Shown in pieces: positions 1 to 10,703 of a DNA stretch of 64,000 bases (its first letter is position 1; every line of letters begins with the position of its first letter). This DNA comes from Kribbella sp. VKM Ac-2568 (GTDB lineage: Bacteria > Actinomycetota > Actinomycetes > Propionibacteriales > Kribbellaceae). The notes beneath the pieces were generated by a model that was given only the letters and a program-made list of their open reading frames with translations, did not search any database and was not told where the DNA came from. The translations under genes were made by a program, and so were the position numbers. The stretch spans positions 186,001-250,000 of the forward strand of contig NZ_SLVF01000012.1 in the NCBI RefSeq assembly GCF_004345365.1, written 5' to 3'.

Positions 1-505
1 CGAACGTCGCAGTACTCGTGCTGTGGGTCTTCCGGACCCAGCGGGCCGCGTGGATCTCGTCGTTGAGGACGACCAGAGCACCGAGGTCGCGGGCGGCGGG
101 AGAGCAGGCGACCCGGGCGGCGGCTAGCAGGTTCGCCGGGCCGTCGTGGCCGGCCAGCGTCGGGTTGCGCATCGCGCCGGTGAGGACGAACGGGTGGGAG
201 TGCGGCCAGACCTGGTCGACCACGAACGCCGTCTCCTCCAGGGTGTCCGTGCCCTGGGTGACGACGATGCCGGTGGCGCCGTTGCTGATCGCCTTCGACG
301 CGGCATCGACGACGTCGAGCATCTTGGCGAGCGTCAGGTTGGCGCTCGCCACCGCCTCCACGTCCTGTACGTCGATCGGCCGGCCGAGATCCGCCAGCCC
401 GGGCACAGCCGCGGTCAGGTCGGCGCCGGTCAGCCGCCGGACGCCATCGACCGTGTGGCCGGCCATCGCGATGGTGCCGCCGAGGGTGAACAACGCGACG
501 CTCAC
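1..505 (-). CDS. L-asparaginase (type I/II family), 3' end outside window
   Basis: Hydrolyses L-asparagine to aspartate and ammonia. The GTG start at 505 gives MSVALFTLGGTIAM; the TLGGT loop near residues 7-11 carries the first catalytic threonine (T11). TQGTDT at 83-88 is the second motif, with T86-D87 and Gln where many members have His. About 168 codons are visible, running off the left edge; the family is usually about 320-340 aa, so roughly half is missing. It lies 43 bp downstream of the XRE-cupin gene on the same strand, so the two probably share a transcript. I see no signal peptide, so a cytoplasmic enzyme is likely. Confidence 0.88.
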   Translation of the reverse strand, partial: MSVALFTLGGTIAMAGHTVDGVRRLTGADLTAAVPGLADLGRPIDVQDVEAVASANLTLAKMLDVVDAASKAISNGATGIVVTQGTDTLEETAFVVDQVWPHSHPFVLTGAMRNPTLAGHDGPANLLAAARVACSPAARDLGALVVLNDEIHAARWVRKTHSTSTATF

Positions 506-548
506 GTGCAGGGTCCTCTCTAATGGTCGACCGCCCGGAAAGCTATCA

Positions 549-1133
549 CTACTTGGAGCGAGCACGGACGTGCAGCCGCTCGCCCTGCGGGCCGAACAGG
601 CAGAGCATCTCGGCCGCTCCAGGCCCGGGGTTGCCGAACCAGTGCGGGACCCTCGTGTCGAACTCCGCCACCTCGCCCTCGAGCAGGACGATGTCGCGGT
701 CGCCCAGCACCAGCCGGATCCGGCCGGACAGCACGTAGATCCAGTCGTAGCCCTCGTGGGTCCGCTGGTCCGGCTCGCCGCCCGGCCAGCCCTCCGGCAC
801 GATCTGCTTGTACGCCTGGAGCCCGCCAGGCCGTCGGCTCAGCGGGATCATCGTCGCGCCGTGGTGCCGGATCGGCTTCGCGTGGATGCGGGGATCACCG
901 GTCGGGGGCGCGTCCACCAGTTCGTCCAGCTGGACTTGGTGCGCCCGGGCCAGCGGCAGCAGCAGTTCCAGCGTCGGGCGGCGCTGCCCCGCCTCCAGCC
1001 GGGACAGCGTGCTCACCGAGATCCCGGTGGACGCGGACAGCTGGGCGAGCGTCGTACCGCGCTCCAGCCGCAGTGACCGCAACCTCGGGCCGACCGCTTC
1101 CAGGACGTCGTCAAAGGGATCCACGGTTGCCAT
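549..1133 (-). CDS. XRE-family transcriptional regulator with C-terminal cupin domain
   Basis: A 194-aa one-component regulator. An N-terminal XRE helix-turn-helix (about residues 15-70, with TLAQLSASTGISVSTLSRLE) is followed by a cupin_2 barrel (about 110-185, with RTHEGYDWIYVLSGRIRLVLG) that probably senses a small molecule. The start at 1133 begins MATVDPF; a longer reading upstream would run into the divergent gene. It sits between the asparaginase (same strand, 43 bp) and the flavoprotein starting at 1213 on the other strand, so the 79-bp divergent gap is the likely operator region for both directions. The ligand is unknown. Confidence 0.88.
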   Translation of the reverse strand: MATVDPFDDVLEAVGPRLRSLRLERGTTLAQLSASTGISVSTLSRLEAGQRRPTLELLLPLARAHQVQLDELVDAPPTGDPRIHAKPIRHHGATMIPLSRRPGGLQAYKQIVPEGWPGGEPDQRTHEGYDWIYVLSGRIRLVLGDRDIVLLEGEVAEFDTRVPHWFGNPGPGAAEMLCLFGPQGERLHVRARSK

Positions 1134-1212
1134 CTTGGCAAACTTTCTTGTCGTTTTCGAGAATCCGGCGAACTCTGGGGCCAGAGACTGCGGATCGACG
1201 AAGGAGCAAGGG

Positions 1213-2172
1213 ATGGAGAAGTACGACGTGATCGTGGTGGGTGGGGCGGCCGCCGGGCTGAACGGGGCGCTGGCGCTGGTCCGGTCGCGCCGGTCCGTGC
1301 TGGTGATCGACAACGGCACGCCGCGCAACGCGCCGGCCGAGCACGTGCACAACTACCTGAGCCGTGACGGGGTTCCGCCGAGTGAGCTGTACGCGATCGG
1401 CCGCGCCGAGGTCACCGGGTACGGCGGTGAGGTGACCTCCGGCACCGTCACCACGGTCACCCGGCCCACGTCGACCCCCGAGGACGGGTTCGTGGTGGAG
1501 TTGGACGACGGGCGGTCGTTCGGAGCACGCAGGCTGTTGGTGGCCACCGGCGGCACGGACGTGCTGCCCGACGTACCGGGGCTGGCCGAGCGGTTCGGGC
1601 GCGACGTATTGCACTGTCCGTATTGCCACGGATGGGAGGTGCGCGACCAGGCGATCGGCGTACTGGCCACCGGTGGGATGGCGATCCACCAGGCGATGCT
1701 GTTCCGGCAGTTGAGCGACGACGTGACGCTGTTCCTGCACACCGGGCCGACGCCGTCCGACGAGCAGTGGGAGGAGCTCGCAGCCCGCGGGATCTCGGTA
1801 GTCGAAGGACGGGTCGAGGCCGTGGAAGTGACGGACGACAAGCTCACCGGCGTACGGCTGGAAGGCGGGAAGGTCATCCCGCGCCAGGCCCTGGCGGTGC
1901 AGTCGGTGGTGCGGGCACGGGTCGACTTCCTGGCCGAACTCGGGCTCAAAGCGGTCGACCAGGAGTTCGGCGACGTGTACCTCGGCACTGCGGTTCAGGC
2001 GGGTCCGAGCGGTGCGACTGAGGTACCGGGCGTCTGGGTTGCGGGCAACGTGGCCGACCTGCGCAGCCAGGTGATCACGTCGGCCGCGGCCGGCCTGACC
2101 GCGGGCGCCACGATCAACGCCGACCTGATCGCCGAAGAGACCGGCTTGGCGGTGGCCGCACGGAGTAGTTGA
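1213..2172 (+). CDS. Thioredoxin-reductase-like FAD oxidoreductase with CxxCHGWE motif
   Basis: A 319-aa flavoprotein. FAD is bound by GGAAAGLNGA (10-19) and by a C-terminal WVAGNVAD motif. The redox pair C135/C138 sits in CPYCHGWE, the motif arrangement of the dithiol oxidases that make disulfides in natural products (GliT/HlmI group), rather than the CxTC of true thioredoxin reductase. The region after GVLATGG lacks the HRRxxxR NADPH-phosphate motif (it reads VTLFLHTG), arguing against NADPH use. AAGGAG at 1201-1206 sets the ATG start. It diverges from the XRE-cupin regulator, which probably controls it. The substrate is unknown. Confidence 0.85.
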   Translation: MEKYDVIVVGGAAAGLNGALALVRSRRSVLVIDNGTPRNAPAEHVHNYLSRDGVPPSELYAIGRAEVTGYGGEVTSGTVTTVTRPTSTPEDGFVVELDDGRSFGARRLLVATGGTDVLPDVPGLAERFGRDVLHCPYCHGWEVRDQAIGVLATGGMAIHQAMLFRQLSDDVTLFLHTGPTPSDEQWEELAARGISVVEGRVEAVEVTDDKLTGVRLEGGKVIPRQALAVQSVVRARVDFLAELGLKAVDQEFGDVYLGTAVQAGPSGATEVPGVWVAGNVADLRSQVITSAAAGLTAGATINADLIAEETGLAVAARSS

Positions 2173-2198
2173 GGAGTTGAATAGAGGCGGGAGGGTGG

Positions 2199-2657
2199 AT
2201 GCGCGACACGGTCGACCCAGAATTCGCCTCGTACGTCGATGCGCGGCAGGGCAGGTGGCTCCGGACGGCGTACCTCGTGTACGGCGAGCTCGAGCGGGCT
2301 GAGGAGCAACTCCTGCACGCCTTCACCAGGTTGTCGCTGCGCTGGGGCAAGGTGGACGACCCGGATGTGTTCGTGCAACGCCTGCTCTACCAGCCGGCCT
2401 TGTCGCGCTGGGCGAGGGTGCGGCCGTTCGAGGGTGAGGACGAGCCGGTCAAGCTCGCCCTGGCGAGTCTCACCCCGGCCCAGCGCACAGTACTGGTCCT
2501 GCTGTACTTCGAGGAGCTCACCGAGTACGAGGTGTCCGACGTGCTGAGCATGTCGCAGCCGTCCGTGCACGGGCACGTCCAGACCGCCGTCGGCCGGTTG
2601 GGTGCGGCGCTGGGCTCGGGGGACTGGCGCGACGCATACCGCAGGGACCAGCAGTGA
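2199..2657 (+). CDS. SigE-family (SigE70-type) small sigma factor
   Basis: A 152-aa extracytoplasmic-function-like sigma factor. A short region 2 (about 1-65, FASYVDARQGRWLRTAYLV) is followed by region 4 (about 88-138, LTPAQRTVLVLLYFEELTEYEVSDVL, then SQPSVHGHVQTAVGRL). GGGAGGGTGG precedes the ATG. Its stop overlaps the GTG of the next gene by four bases, so the two are translationally coupled. In actinobacteria such sigma genes are commonly paired with a membrane protein that may restrain them; the next gene fits that position but has no recognisable zinc anti-sigma motif. Confidence 0.82.
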   Translation: MRDTVDPEFASYVDARQGRWLRTAYLVYGELERAEEQLLHAFTRLSLRWGKVDDPDVFVQRLLYQPALSRWARVRPFEGEDEPVKLALASLTPAQRTVLVLLYFEELTEYEVSDVLSMSQPSVHGHVQTAVGRLGAALGSGDWRDAYRRDQQ

Positions 2658-3916
2658 GGCGCGAGGAGGTCCGGCCGCTGCTGGACCGGGCTTCCGACCT
2701 GCTGCCGGAGCCGGACCTCACCGACACCGCCTGGGCCGGTGGTCTCGCCATCCGGCGCAGACGCCGTCGCAGCACGATCGTCGGGCTCGCCGTGGTGCTG
2801 CTGGTCGCGCTGATCGCTGCCGTGGTCGCCGGACTCGGCGGCAACAACACCGGCATCGTCCCGCCGACCACTCCACCCAGCACTCCGCCCGGCTTCATCC
2901 CGCCGGCCGGACAGATCTTCGGTGTCGACTACTGGATGGCGCCGCCGGCCGGCAGCGAGCGGTTCCTGGATCGCCTCGAGACCCCGCTGGGGGACGCGCT
3001 GCAGCTGCCCGTCAGCGCAGGCGACCTCAGGGAGGATCCGTTCGACCGGGTGGCCGCGGTAGTGCTCTCGCATCGGAACGGGAGCTTCACACCTCTGCTG
3101 CTGGACCCGACCTCCCGCTGGGCCCGGGTAGACCTCCAGTTGAGCGCCATCAGGTCCGGTGAACCGCTCGGCCCCGGGGCGATCTCGCCGGACGGGAGGC
3201 TGGTCGCGTTCCCGCAGCCCGGCGGTGTCGCGATCATCGACGCCACCGACACCACCGACGCGTCAACGCGTCGCGTCGCGCTCCCGGCCGAGGACATCCG
3301 CAGCGTGGCTTGGCTGGAGAACAGCGACGGCCTGCTCGTCAGCGGTCCGGGCGTCGCCTATCGCGTCCTGATCGGCGCCTTCACCGTCGGCGCGGAGCAA
3401 GTCGCCCCTGTGGCTGCCAGCAATGACCCGTTCGACGTGGCGGCGCCGTACCGGCTGGATGGCACGGGCAACCAGGTGGCGCTGATGCGATACGAGGCGA
3501 ACCGCACTTGGACCGTCGACAGCAATCCGCGGCTGCCGGTGGGCACCTGGGCCGGGCTGACGTTCACGCAGGGTGCCATCGCGGCCAGGATGTTCATCGC
3601 GGACCAGCTGCCGCAGGTGCCGACCGTCGTGTCGAAGCCACAGGTAGTCGCCGCGATCTCCCGGCAACTGACTCTCCCCAGCCGCCTGCTGGTCCTCGGC
3701 GAGACCCCGGCGGCCACGCCGACTCCCGGCCGGGACACTCCCGACCGGATCCGCGAGCCGGGCTGCTGTTTCATGCTCGGCTGGTACGACGAGCAGACGG
3801 CGCTGCTGCAGGTGGCAGGCTGGGTGATCGCCTGGGACCTGCAGACAGGCCGAGTACGCCGGGTCACCGAACTCGACGTGACCGGCGTGGCACTCGGCCC
3901 CGGCGTACGCGGCTGA
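2654..3916 (+). CDS. Membrane-anchored protein coupled to the sigma factor, unknown function
   Basis: 420 aa. A cytoplasmic N-terminus of about 35 residues ends in a run of arginines, then one membrane segment (about 40-60, IVGLAVVLLVALIAAVVAG). A Pro/Thr linker leads to a large extracellular part with repeated segments such as GPGAISPDGRLVAFPQPGG and IRSVAWLENSDGLLVSG, which look like beta-propeller (TolB/WD-like) blades. The topology matches an anti-sigma or sensor partner of the coupled sigma factor, but I see no HxxxCxxC motif. The function is inferred from position only. Confidence 0.7.
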   Translation: MRREEVRPLLDRASDLLPEPDLTDTAWAGGLAIRRRRRRSTIVGLAVVLLVALIAAVVAGLGGNNTGIVPPTTPPSTPPGFIPPAGQIFGVDYWMAPPAGSERFLDRLETPLGDALQLPVSAGDLREDPFDRVAAVVLSHRNGSFTPLLLDPTSRWARVDLQLSAIRSGEPLGPGAISPDGRLVAFPQPGGVAIIDATDTTDASTRRVALPAEDIRSVAWLENSDGLLVSGPGVAYRVLIGAFTVGAEQVAPVAASNDPFDVAAPYRLDGTGNQVALMRYEANRTWTVDSNPRLPVGTWAGLTFTQGAIAARMFIADQLPQVPTVVSKPQVVAAISRQLTLPSRLLVLGETPAATPTPGRDTPDRIREPGCCFMLGWYDEQTALLQVAGWVIAWDLQTGRVRRVTELDVTGVALGPGVRG

Positions 3917-3919
3917 TCC

Positions 3920-4516
3920 CTACTCGGCGATGCACCTCATCGTCATCGCGACCAGGTGGTCGGCATCGTCCACCGACGGCATCTTCTCTCCCGTCAGCGC
4001 GCGGACGATCAGTACTCCGGCCAGCCACTGCACCATCAGCACCGGGTCCGCCGACGCGCGGATCGGTTCACCCCGCCGCCGGGCTCGCTCCAGCGCGGCC
4101 GCCGTCAGGGCGATCCGGCGCTGCAGGAAGGACCGGTAGAAGACCGTGAACTGCTCGTCGCGGTTCATCTCGCTGACCGCCAGGCGGATCAGCGAGATGC
4201 CTTCCTTGCTGTTCACGAAGATCAGGGCGTCCCGGTAGACCTGGCGCAGGTCACCGGCGATGGACCCGGTGTCGGCATCCGGGATCTCGATGTCGAACAT
4301 CTGGGCCATCGCGTCGTTGGCGAGGAGCTCCTTGCTCGCCCACCGCCGGTAGATCGTGGCCTTCCCGACGCCAGCCGCCTCCGCGACGTCGTCGACCGTC
4401 ATTCCGTCGAACCCGCGCTCCAGCAGCAGCTGGACGGCGTACCGGCGGATCCGTGGCTCTGCCTCCGGGTCCCTCGGCCTGCCTCTGCGCGGCCTCTCCC
4501 CGCTGTTGGTCTCCAT
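3920..4516 (-). CDS. TetR-family transcriptional regulator
   Basis: 198 aa starting METNSGERPRRGRP at 4516. The N-terminal helix-turn-helix is clear (about 40-60, TVDDVAEAAGVGKATIYRRWASKE); the C-terminal ligand-binding domain is of the TetR_C type often seen in efflux regulators. GGGGA lies about seven bases before the ATG, which is why this start is preferred over a longer reading to 4585. It is divergent from amtB with 259 bp between them, and nearly convergent with the membrane protein gene (3 bp). Its ligand and targets are not apparent. Confidence 0.85.
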   Translation of the reverse strand: METNSGERPRRGRPRDPEAEPRIRRYAVQLLLERGFDGMTVDDVAEAAGVGKATIYRRWASKELLANDAMAQMFDIEIPDADTGSIAGDLRQVYRDALIFVNSKEGISLIRLAVSEMNRDEQFTVFYRSFLQRRIALTAAALERARRRGEPIRASADPVLMVQWLAGVLIVRALTGEKMPSVDDADHLVAMTMRCIAE

Positions 4517-4628
4517 TTCGCTTTCCCCAGCTCGGACGGTCGCAGTGGCGCGGCTGCGGGCCGTGTGGTCAGGCCAGAGTGCCACAACCGGGCCGATGTC
4601 ACGTCGATGTCACCTGACGGAGCGCTTT

Positions 4629-4666
4629 GTCACATGCCTGAAACATCAGGACCGATCGGCTGAAAC
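4629..4666 (+). promoter_or_regulatory. Predicted GlnR operator upstream of amtB
   Basis: GTCAC (4629-4633), six bases, GAAAC (4640-4644), six bases, ACCGA (4651-4655), six bases, GAAAC (4662-4666). The 11-bp phasing is exactly that of the actinobacterial GlnR box (gTnAc-n6-GaAAc repeated), with one degenerate a-site. A further pair GTCAC-n6-GTCAC lies at 4598-4613. The site is about 110-147 bp before the amtB start, as expected for nitrogen-responsive activation. Confidence 0.75.
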
Positions 4667-4775
4667 GGCGCGCCGACACCGTTTGCGGTGTGGCCGTGCG
4701 CGGGCTTCCCGGCGTTGTGGAGCTCCCCGACTGAGGACGCGGGCCACCCCCAGATCGATGGAAGGGATGACGTTG

Positions 4776-6439
<1,664 letters not shown>

Positions 6440-8704
6440 ATGGCGCACCGAGCAGCACAGCGGCGCGCTCGTGCCGAGGAGGCCGACGCGCTGCTGTTCC
6501 TGCTCCTCTCCAAGGCCTGCGACGCCCTCGGTGTTCCCACCGAGGGCGTCGCCCTGGTCGCCGTCGGCGGCTACGGCCGGGAGGAGTTGTCGCCCTACAG
6601 CGATCTCGACGTGATGCTCCTGCATGCCGAGGGGTATCCCCAGGTCGACGAGCTGGCCGCCCAGATCTGGTACCCGTTGTGGGACTCGCGGACCCGCCTG
6701 GACCACAGTGTCCGGACCGTCGCGCAGGCCCAGCAGGCGGCGGCCGACGACGTACGGGTCGCACTCGGGCTGCTGGACGCCCGGCACGTGGCAGGGGATT
6801 CTCACCTCACCCTGCAGTTGCGGTCGGTCCTGATGGCCGACTGGCGCCGTACTGCGAAGACGCGGCTGCCGGCACTCGCGGAGGCGTGCCGGGAACGGGC
6901 CAACACGGTCGGCGAGCTCGCGCACCTGGCCGAACCGGACCTCAAGGAGGCGTACGGCGGTCTGCGAGACGCCGTCGTACTGCGAGCCCTGGTGGCGTCG
7001 TGGTTGATCGACGTGCCGCATCCGGTGGTCGAGCGGGCGCGGCTGGACCTGCTGAACGTGCGGGACGAACTGCACGAGGTCGCCGGGCGTGCGACCGACC
7101 GGCTGGTCGCTGACGTGGCCGGCGAGGTCGCGGCCGGGCTCGGCCTGGCGGATCGCGATGCCTTGCTGCGGCACATCTACGCCACCGGCCGGACGTTGGC
7201 TCACGTGTGCGACGTGTCGTGGCGACGGATTGAGAGCCTGATGGCCCGGCCGCCTCGCTCCCGACGTCGTCACCGCGGCGGTGGCCCGCTGCTGCTCGCG
7301 CTGGACGAGGGCGTCGGCCAGCACGAGGGCGAGGTTGTCCTGATGCCGCAAGCCCGCCCTGAGCGGGACTCTGCGCTTGGCCTGCGGGCCGCGGCTGTCG
7401 CTGCCGATCGGGATCTGGTGTTGTCGCCTGCTGTGTGCGATCGACTGGCCAGGACGGCCGCCATGCCCCCAGAGCCCTGGGGTGCGGAGGCCCGGCGCCT
7501 CCTTTGTGCACTGCTGGGTGCGGGGGAGGGGTTGCTGGAGGTCTGGGAGGCCCTGGACCAGGCCGGCTACATCTCCCGGATCATGCCGGAGTGGGACACC
7601 GTGCGCTTCCGGCCACCGCAGTCGGCGATCCACCGCTACACCGTCGACCGGCACCTGCTGGAGACCTGTGTTGAGGCCTCGAAACTAGTCCGGGACGTAC
7701 GCCGACCGGACCTGCTGCTGGTCGCCGCGCTGCTCCATGACCTTGGCAAGGCGGTCGACGGCGACCACAGCATCACCGGTGCCGTCATCGCGACCACCGT
7801 CGCCCGCCGGCTGGGTTTCGCCGAGGCGGACGCCGACACGATCGCCCTGCTCGTCCGGCAGCACCTGATGCTGGCACAGGTCGCCACCAGGCGGGACTTG
7901 GACGATCCGATGACGGTGGACCTGGTCGCGGGCATCGTCGGCAACACGGACACACTTGACCTGCTGGAAGCTCTCACCTATGCCGATGCTCGTGCTGCCG
8001 GGCCTGCTGCTGCATCGCCGTGGCGGCTCCGCCTGGTCGGCGAACTCGCTCGCCGTGTGCGGGGAGACCTGTCCGGGGGAGGCGCCGGGCTCTGGACCGA
8101 CGCTCCGCCCATCCCGCTGCCGGTGTTGCACCAGGTGGTCGGGGTGGGACGGCTCGGGGTGACCGTGTCGGATCACCGCGGCGAGCTGCGGGTCAACGTC
8201 GCCGTACCGGATCAGGTGGGCACGCTGTCCACCGTGGCTGGAGTACTGGCGGTGGAGCGGCTCGCAGTACGGTCTGCGGTCATCACGTCGGTCGACGGGC
8301 TGGGGATCTCGCAGTGGTCCGTCGCGGGGTCGGCGCCCGATCCTGTGCGGCTGCGGGACCGGCTGGCCGTGGCTCTTCGCGACGACACCGACCTCGTACG
8401 CCGGTTGGCCGCACGCGACTCGTCCGCTCGGGGCAAGGCGGCCGCCAGTCGGGTCGACCTGCTGCCTAACGCGTCCGAGACGGCCACGGTGTTGCAGGTG
8501 CGGGCTCACGACCGGCCCGGCCTGCTCTATGACGTCACTGCGGCGATCGCGTCGACAGGAGCCGACGTCAGGTCTGCGCACGTGAGCACTCTCGGTGCGG
8601 AGTGCGTCGACGTCTTCTACCTGACCGACAGCGACGGCTCGCCCCTGGAGGACGAGGACGCGCGCACGACGGCAAAGTCGATTCTGGATCGCCTGACCTT
8701 CTAG
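6440..8704 (+). CDS. glnD: PII nucleotidylyltransferase GlnD
   Basis: 754 aa. Domain order: nucleotidyltransferase (GGYGREELSPYSDLDVMLLH, about 43-62), helical GlnD-type region, HD hydrolase domain (LLHDLGKAVDGDHS, near 430-445), then two ACT domains (near 570-640 and 680-750, the last with ATVLQVRAHDRPGLLYDVTAAI). Modifies and demodifies the T-loop tyrosine of PII; in actinobacteria the added group is AMP. It starts directly after the glnK stop with no gap and no clear ribosome site, so translation is probably coupled. Somewhat shorter than the enterobacterial enzyme. Confidence 0.94.
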   Translation: MAHRAAQRRARAEEADALLFLLLSKACDALGVPTEGVALVAVGGYGREELSPYSDLDVMLLHAEGYPQVDELAAQIWYPLWDSRTRLDHSVRTVAQAQQAAADDVRVALGLLDARHVAGDSHLTLQLRSVLMADWRRTAKTRLPALAEACRERANTVGELAHLAEPDLKEAYGGLRDAVVLRALVASWLIDVPHPVVERARLDLLNVRDELHEVAGRATDRLVADVAGEVAAGLGLADRDALLRHIYATGRTLAHVCDVSWRRIESLMARPPRSRRRHRGGGPLLLALDEGVGQHEGEVVLMPQARPERDSALGLRAAAVAADRDLVLSPAVCDRLARTAAMPPEPWGAEARRLLCALLGAGEGLLEVWEALDQAGYISRIMPEWDTVRFRPPQSAIHRYTVDRHLLETCVEASKLVRDVRRPDLLLVAALLHDLGKAVDGDHSITGAVIATTVARRLGFAEADADTIALLVRQHLMLAQVATRRDLDDPMTVDLVAGIVGNTDTLDLLEALTYADARAAGPAAASPWRLRLVGELARRVRGDLSGGGAGLWTDAPPIPLPVLHQVVGVGRLGVTVSDHRGELRVNVAVPDQVGTLSTVAGVLAVERLAVRSAVITSVDGLGISQWSVAGSAPDPVRLRDRLAVALRDDTDLVRRLAARDSSARGKAAASRVDLLPNASETATVLQVRAHDRPGLLYDVTAAIASTGADVRSAHVSTLGAECVDVFYLTDSDGSPLEDEDARTTAKSILDRLTF

Positions 8705-8714
8705 GGTCGGGCGT

Positions 8715-9758
8715 GTGGATCTAGTACAGGCGTTCCAGCTCCAGGCCGTGGCATGCGAGGACCTCGGCTCACCTATGTACGCCGACCTGCTGCGGCTTGT
8801 GGTGGACGACTATGAGATCGGTGGTTCGCCGATAGCGGTGCTTGCCGGCTATGAGGATCAGCTGGCCGGTGCAGCGATCGCGTTGCGGTTGCTGGGGTCC
8901 GTGCACCGGCTAGTGCTGGCGGGGGAGGCTCCGGAGCTGGCGGCGTTCTACCCGAGCGTCGGTGGCGAGTGGGATCCCCGGCTGGGCTGGGAGGCGTTTG
9001 ACCAGGTGCTGCAGGCGCGTGGCCCGGAGCTGCGTGAACTGCTGACCCAGCCGCCCCAGACGAACGAGGTGGGCAGGTCTATCGCTCTCTACGGTGGCCT
9101 GTCCAGGTTGGTCGAGGCTGTCCCGTTGCCCGTGCGGCTGTTCGAGATCGGGGCAAGTGGCGGGCTCAATCTGCGCGCCGACCAGTTCCGCTACAACCTG
9201 GCCGACGGATCGAGCTTCGGGCCTTCGGACAGCCCGGTGGTGTTCGACGATGCCTGGTCCGGACGGCCGCTCGATCCTGCTGTGGAGTTGCGGATCGTGG
9301 AGCGGGTGGGGAGCGACATCGCGCCGGTGAACCCGTTCACCGACGACGGCGCGCTCACGCTGACGTCGTACGTGTGGCCCGACATGCCCGACCGGCTGGA
9401 GCGCCTGCGCGGCGCGTTGGAGGTCGCGCGGAAGGTGCCGGCCGACATACGGCGTGAGGACGCCGTGTCGTTCCTGCGCAACCTCGAACTCTCCGAGGGC
9501 CACGTCACCGTCGTCTGGCATTCGGTGATGTGGCAGTACCTCACGCCTGAGGACAAGGCTGCTGCGGATGGGTTGATCGCCGCGCTCGGAGCCAAGGCGA
9601 CTCCCTCGGCGCCGCTGGCTCACCTCAGCCTGGAGCCGATGCGCCGTACCCCGGACGCGGAGCCGGAGTTCCTGGTGGTGTTGCAGGTCTGGCCGACCGG
9701 AGTACCGCGTGTGCTCGGTACGGCCGAGCCGCACGGGCTTCCGGCTCGGTGGGAGTGA
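8715..9758 (+). CDS. DUF2332 family protein
   Basis: 347 aa from GTG at 8715, ten bases after glnD. The sequence has the DUF2332 hallmarks: FEIGASGGLNLRADQFRYN (a glycine-rich, SAM-like or Rossmann-like turn) and VWHSVMWQYL. The fold looks methyltransferase-like, but no activity is established that I can cite. It may be read through from the glnD transcript. It converges with the arginase-fold gene, whose stop is only 21 bp away. Confidence 0.8.
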   Translation: MDLVQAFQLQAVACEDLGSPMYADLLRLVVDDYEIGGSPIAVLAGYEDQLAGAAIALRLLGSVHRLVLAGEAPELAAFYPSVGGEWDPRLGWEAFDQVLQARGPELRELLTQPPQTNEVGRSIALYGGLSRLVEAVPLPVRLFEIGASGGLNLRADQFRYNLADGSSFGPSDSPVVFDDAWSGRPLDPAVELRIVERVGSDIAPVNPFTDDGALTLTSYVWPDMPDRLERLRGALEVARKVPADIRREDAVSFLRNLELSEGHVTVVWHSVMWQYLTPEDKAAADGLIAALGAKATPSAPLAHLSLEPMRRTPDAEPEFLVVLQVWPTGVPRVLGTAEPHGLPARWE

Positions 9759-9779
9759 GCTAGCGCGGGTGGGCGTGGG

Positions 9780-10685
9780 CTAGTTGGTCAGCGCGGCGAC
9801 CAGGGTGTCCGTGAGCTCGGCGGCGTAGCGGCCGTCGGGGTCCAGGTCGGGGTCGAAGATGCCGATGTCGAAGCCGACGCACTTCGGTGAGGCGAGCAGT
9901 GGCTTCAACAGGTCGCGGAGGTGCTCGTGCTCGAGTCCACCGGGATCCGGGCTGTCGACAGCCGGCATCACCTCCGCATCGAGGATGTCCACGTCCAGGT
10001 GCACCCAGAACCCGTCGAGGTCGTCCCGCTCCAGGTGAGCCAGTACTCCGCTCGCCGCCGCTGCCGGATCGTCGATGACGGCCAGCGCCGACCAGTCCGG
10101 GATACCTGCCTCGCGCAGGCTGTCGAGGTACGCCTCGTCCTCGCGGTAGCCGAGCATCACCGCGTCCTGGTCGCGAACGTACGGCCGCAACGACTCGAGG
10201 TCGGTCAGATCCTCCTGGCCGCGCCCTGTCACAAGTGCGAGCGCCTCGCCCCCGGCAGCCCCGACGTACGCGTCGTTCTCGACAGTGCGGAAGTCGGAGT
10301 GCCCGTCGAGATACGCCACGCCGTACCGGCCCCTGCGCTTCAACGCCAACGCCGGTCCGAGCAGGTTGCTGCACTCACCGCCCAGCAACACCACGAACTT
10401 GTCGTCGTCAAAGAGCTTCCCCAACCGATCCGCCAGCTTGACGGTGTACTCCGCCATGGCCCCGGCGTTGAACACCCCATCCCCAGGCTTCCAATCCCCC
10501 CGGTCATACCGAGGCGGCGTCACACACCCAGCGTCCCCGGCCCCGATACGCCCGACGATCCCCTCATCCCGCAACGCCCCCGCCAACTTGTAACACCCAG
10601 GCACCGCCCCCACCACCGGCGGCCTGAGCCCAAGATTCGAAGGCCCATCCAAAACGACAACCTGCCGACCGGGCATGCTGGCCAA
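9780..10685 (-). CDS. Arginase/agmatinase-fold hydrolase with GGECS motif
   Basis: 301 aa, ureohydrolase family. Metal motifs are GGECS (102-106), DGHSD (127-131) and LDVD (230-233). In arginase and agmatinase the first motif is GGDHS with a manganese-binding His; here that position is Cys105, so the metal site differs. Two starts are possible: TTG at 10685 has GGAGG seven bases upstream and is preferred; ATG at 10676 would have poor spacing. The substrate (an amidine or guanidino compound) cannot be assigned. An inverted repeat sits just upstream. Confidence 0.78.
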   Translation of the reverse strand: MASMPGRQVVVLDGPSNLGLRPPVVGAVPGCYKLAGALRDEGIVGRIGAGDAGCVTPPRYDRGDWKPGDGVFNAGAMAEYTVKLADRLGKLFDDDKFVVLLGGECSNLLGPALALKRRGRYGVAYLDGHSDFRTVENDAYVGAAGGEALALVTGRGQEDLTDLESLRPYVRDQDAVMLGYREDEAYLDSLREAGIPDWSALAVIDDPAAAASGVLAHLERDDLDGFWVHLDVDILDAEVMPAVDSPDPGGLEHEHLRDLLKPLLASPKCVGFDIGIFDPDLDPDGRYAAELTDTLVAALTN

Positions 10686-10703
10686 GATCCCGCCTCCAAT
10701 GAA

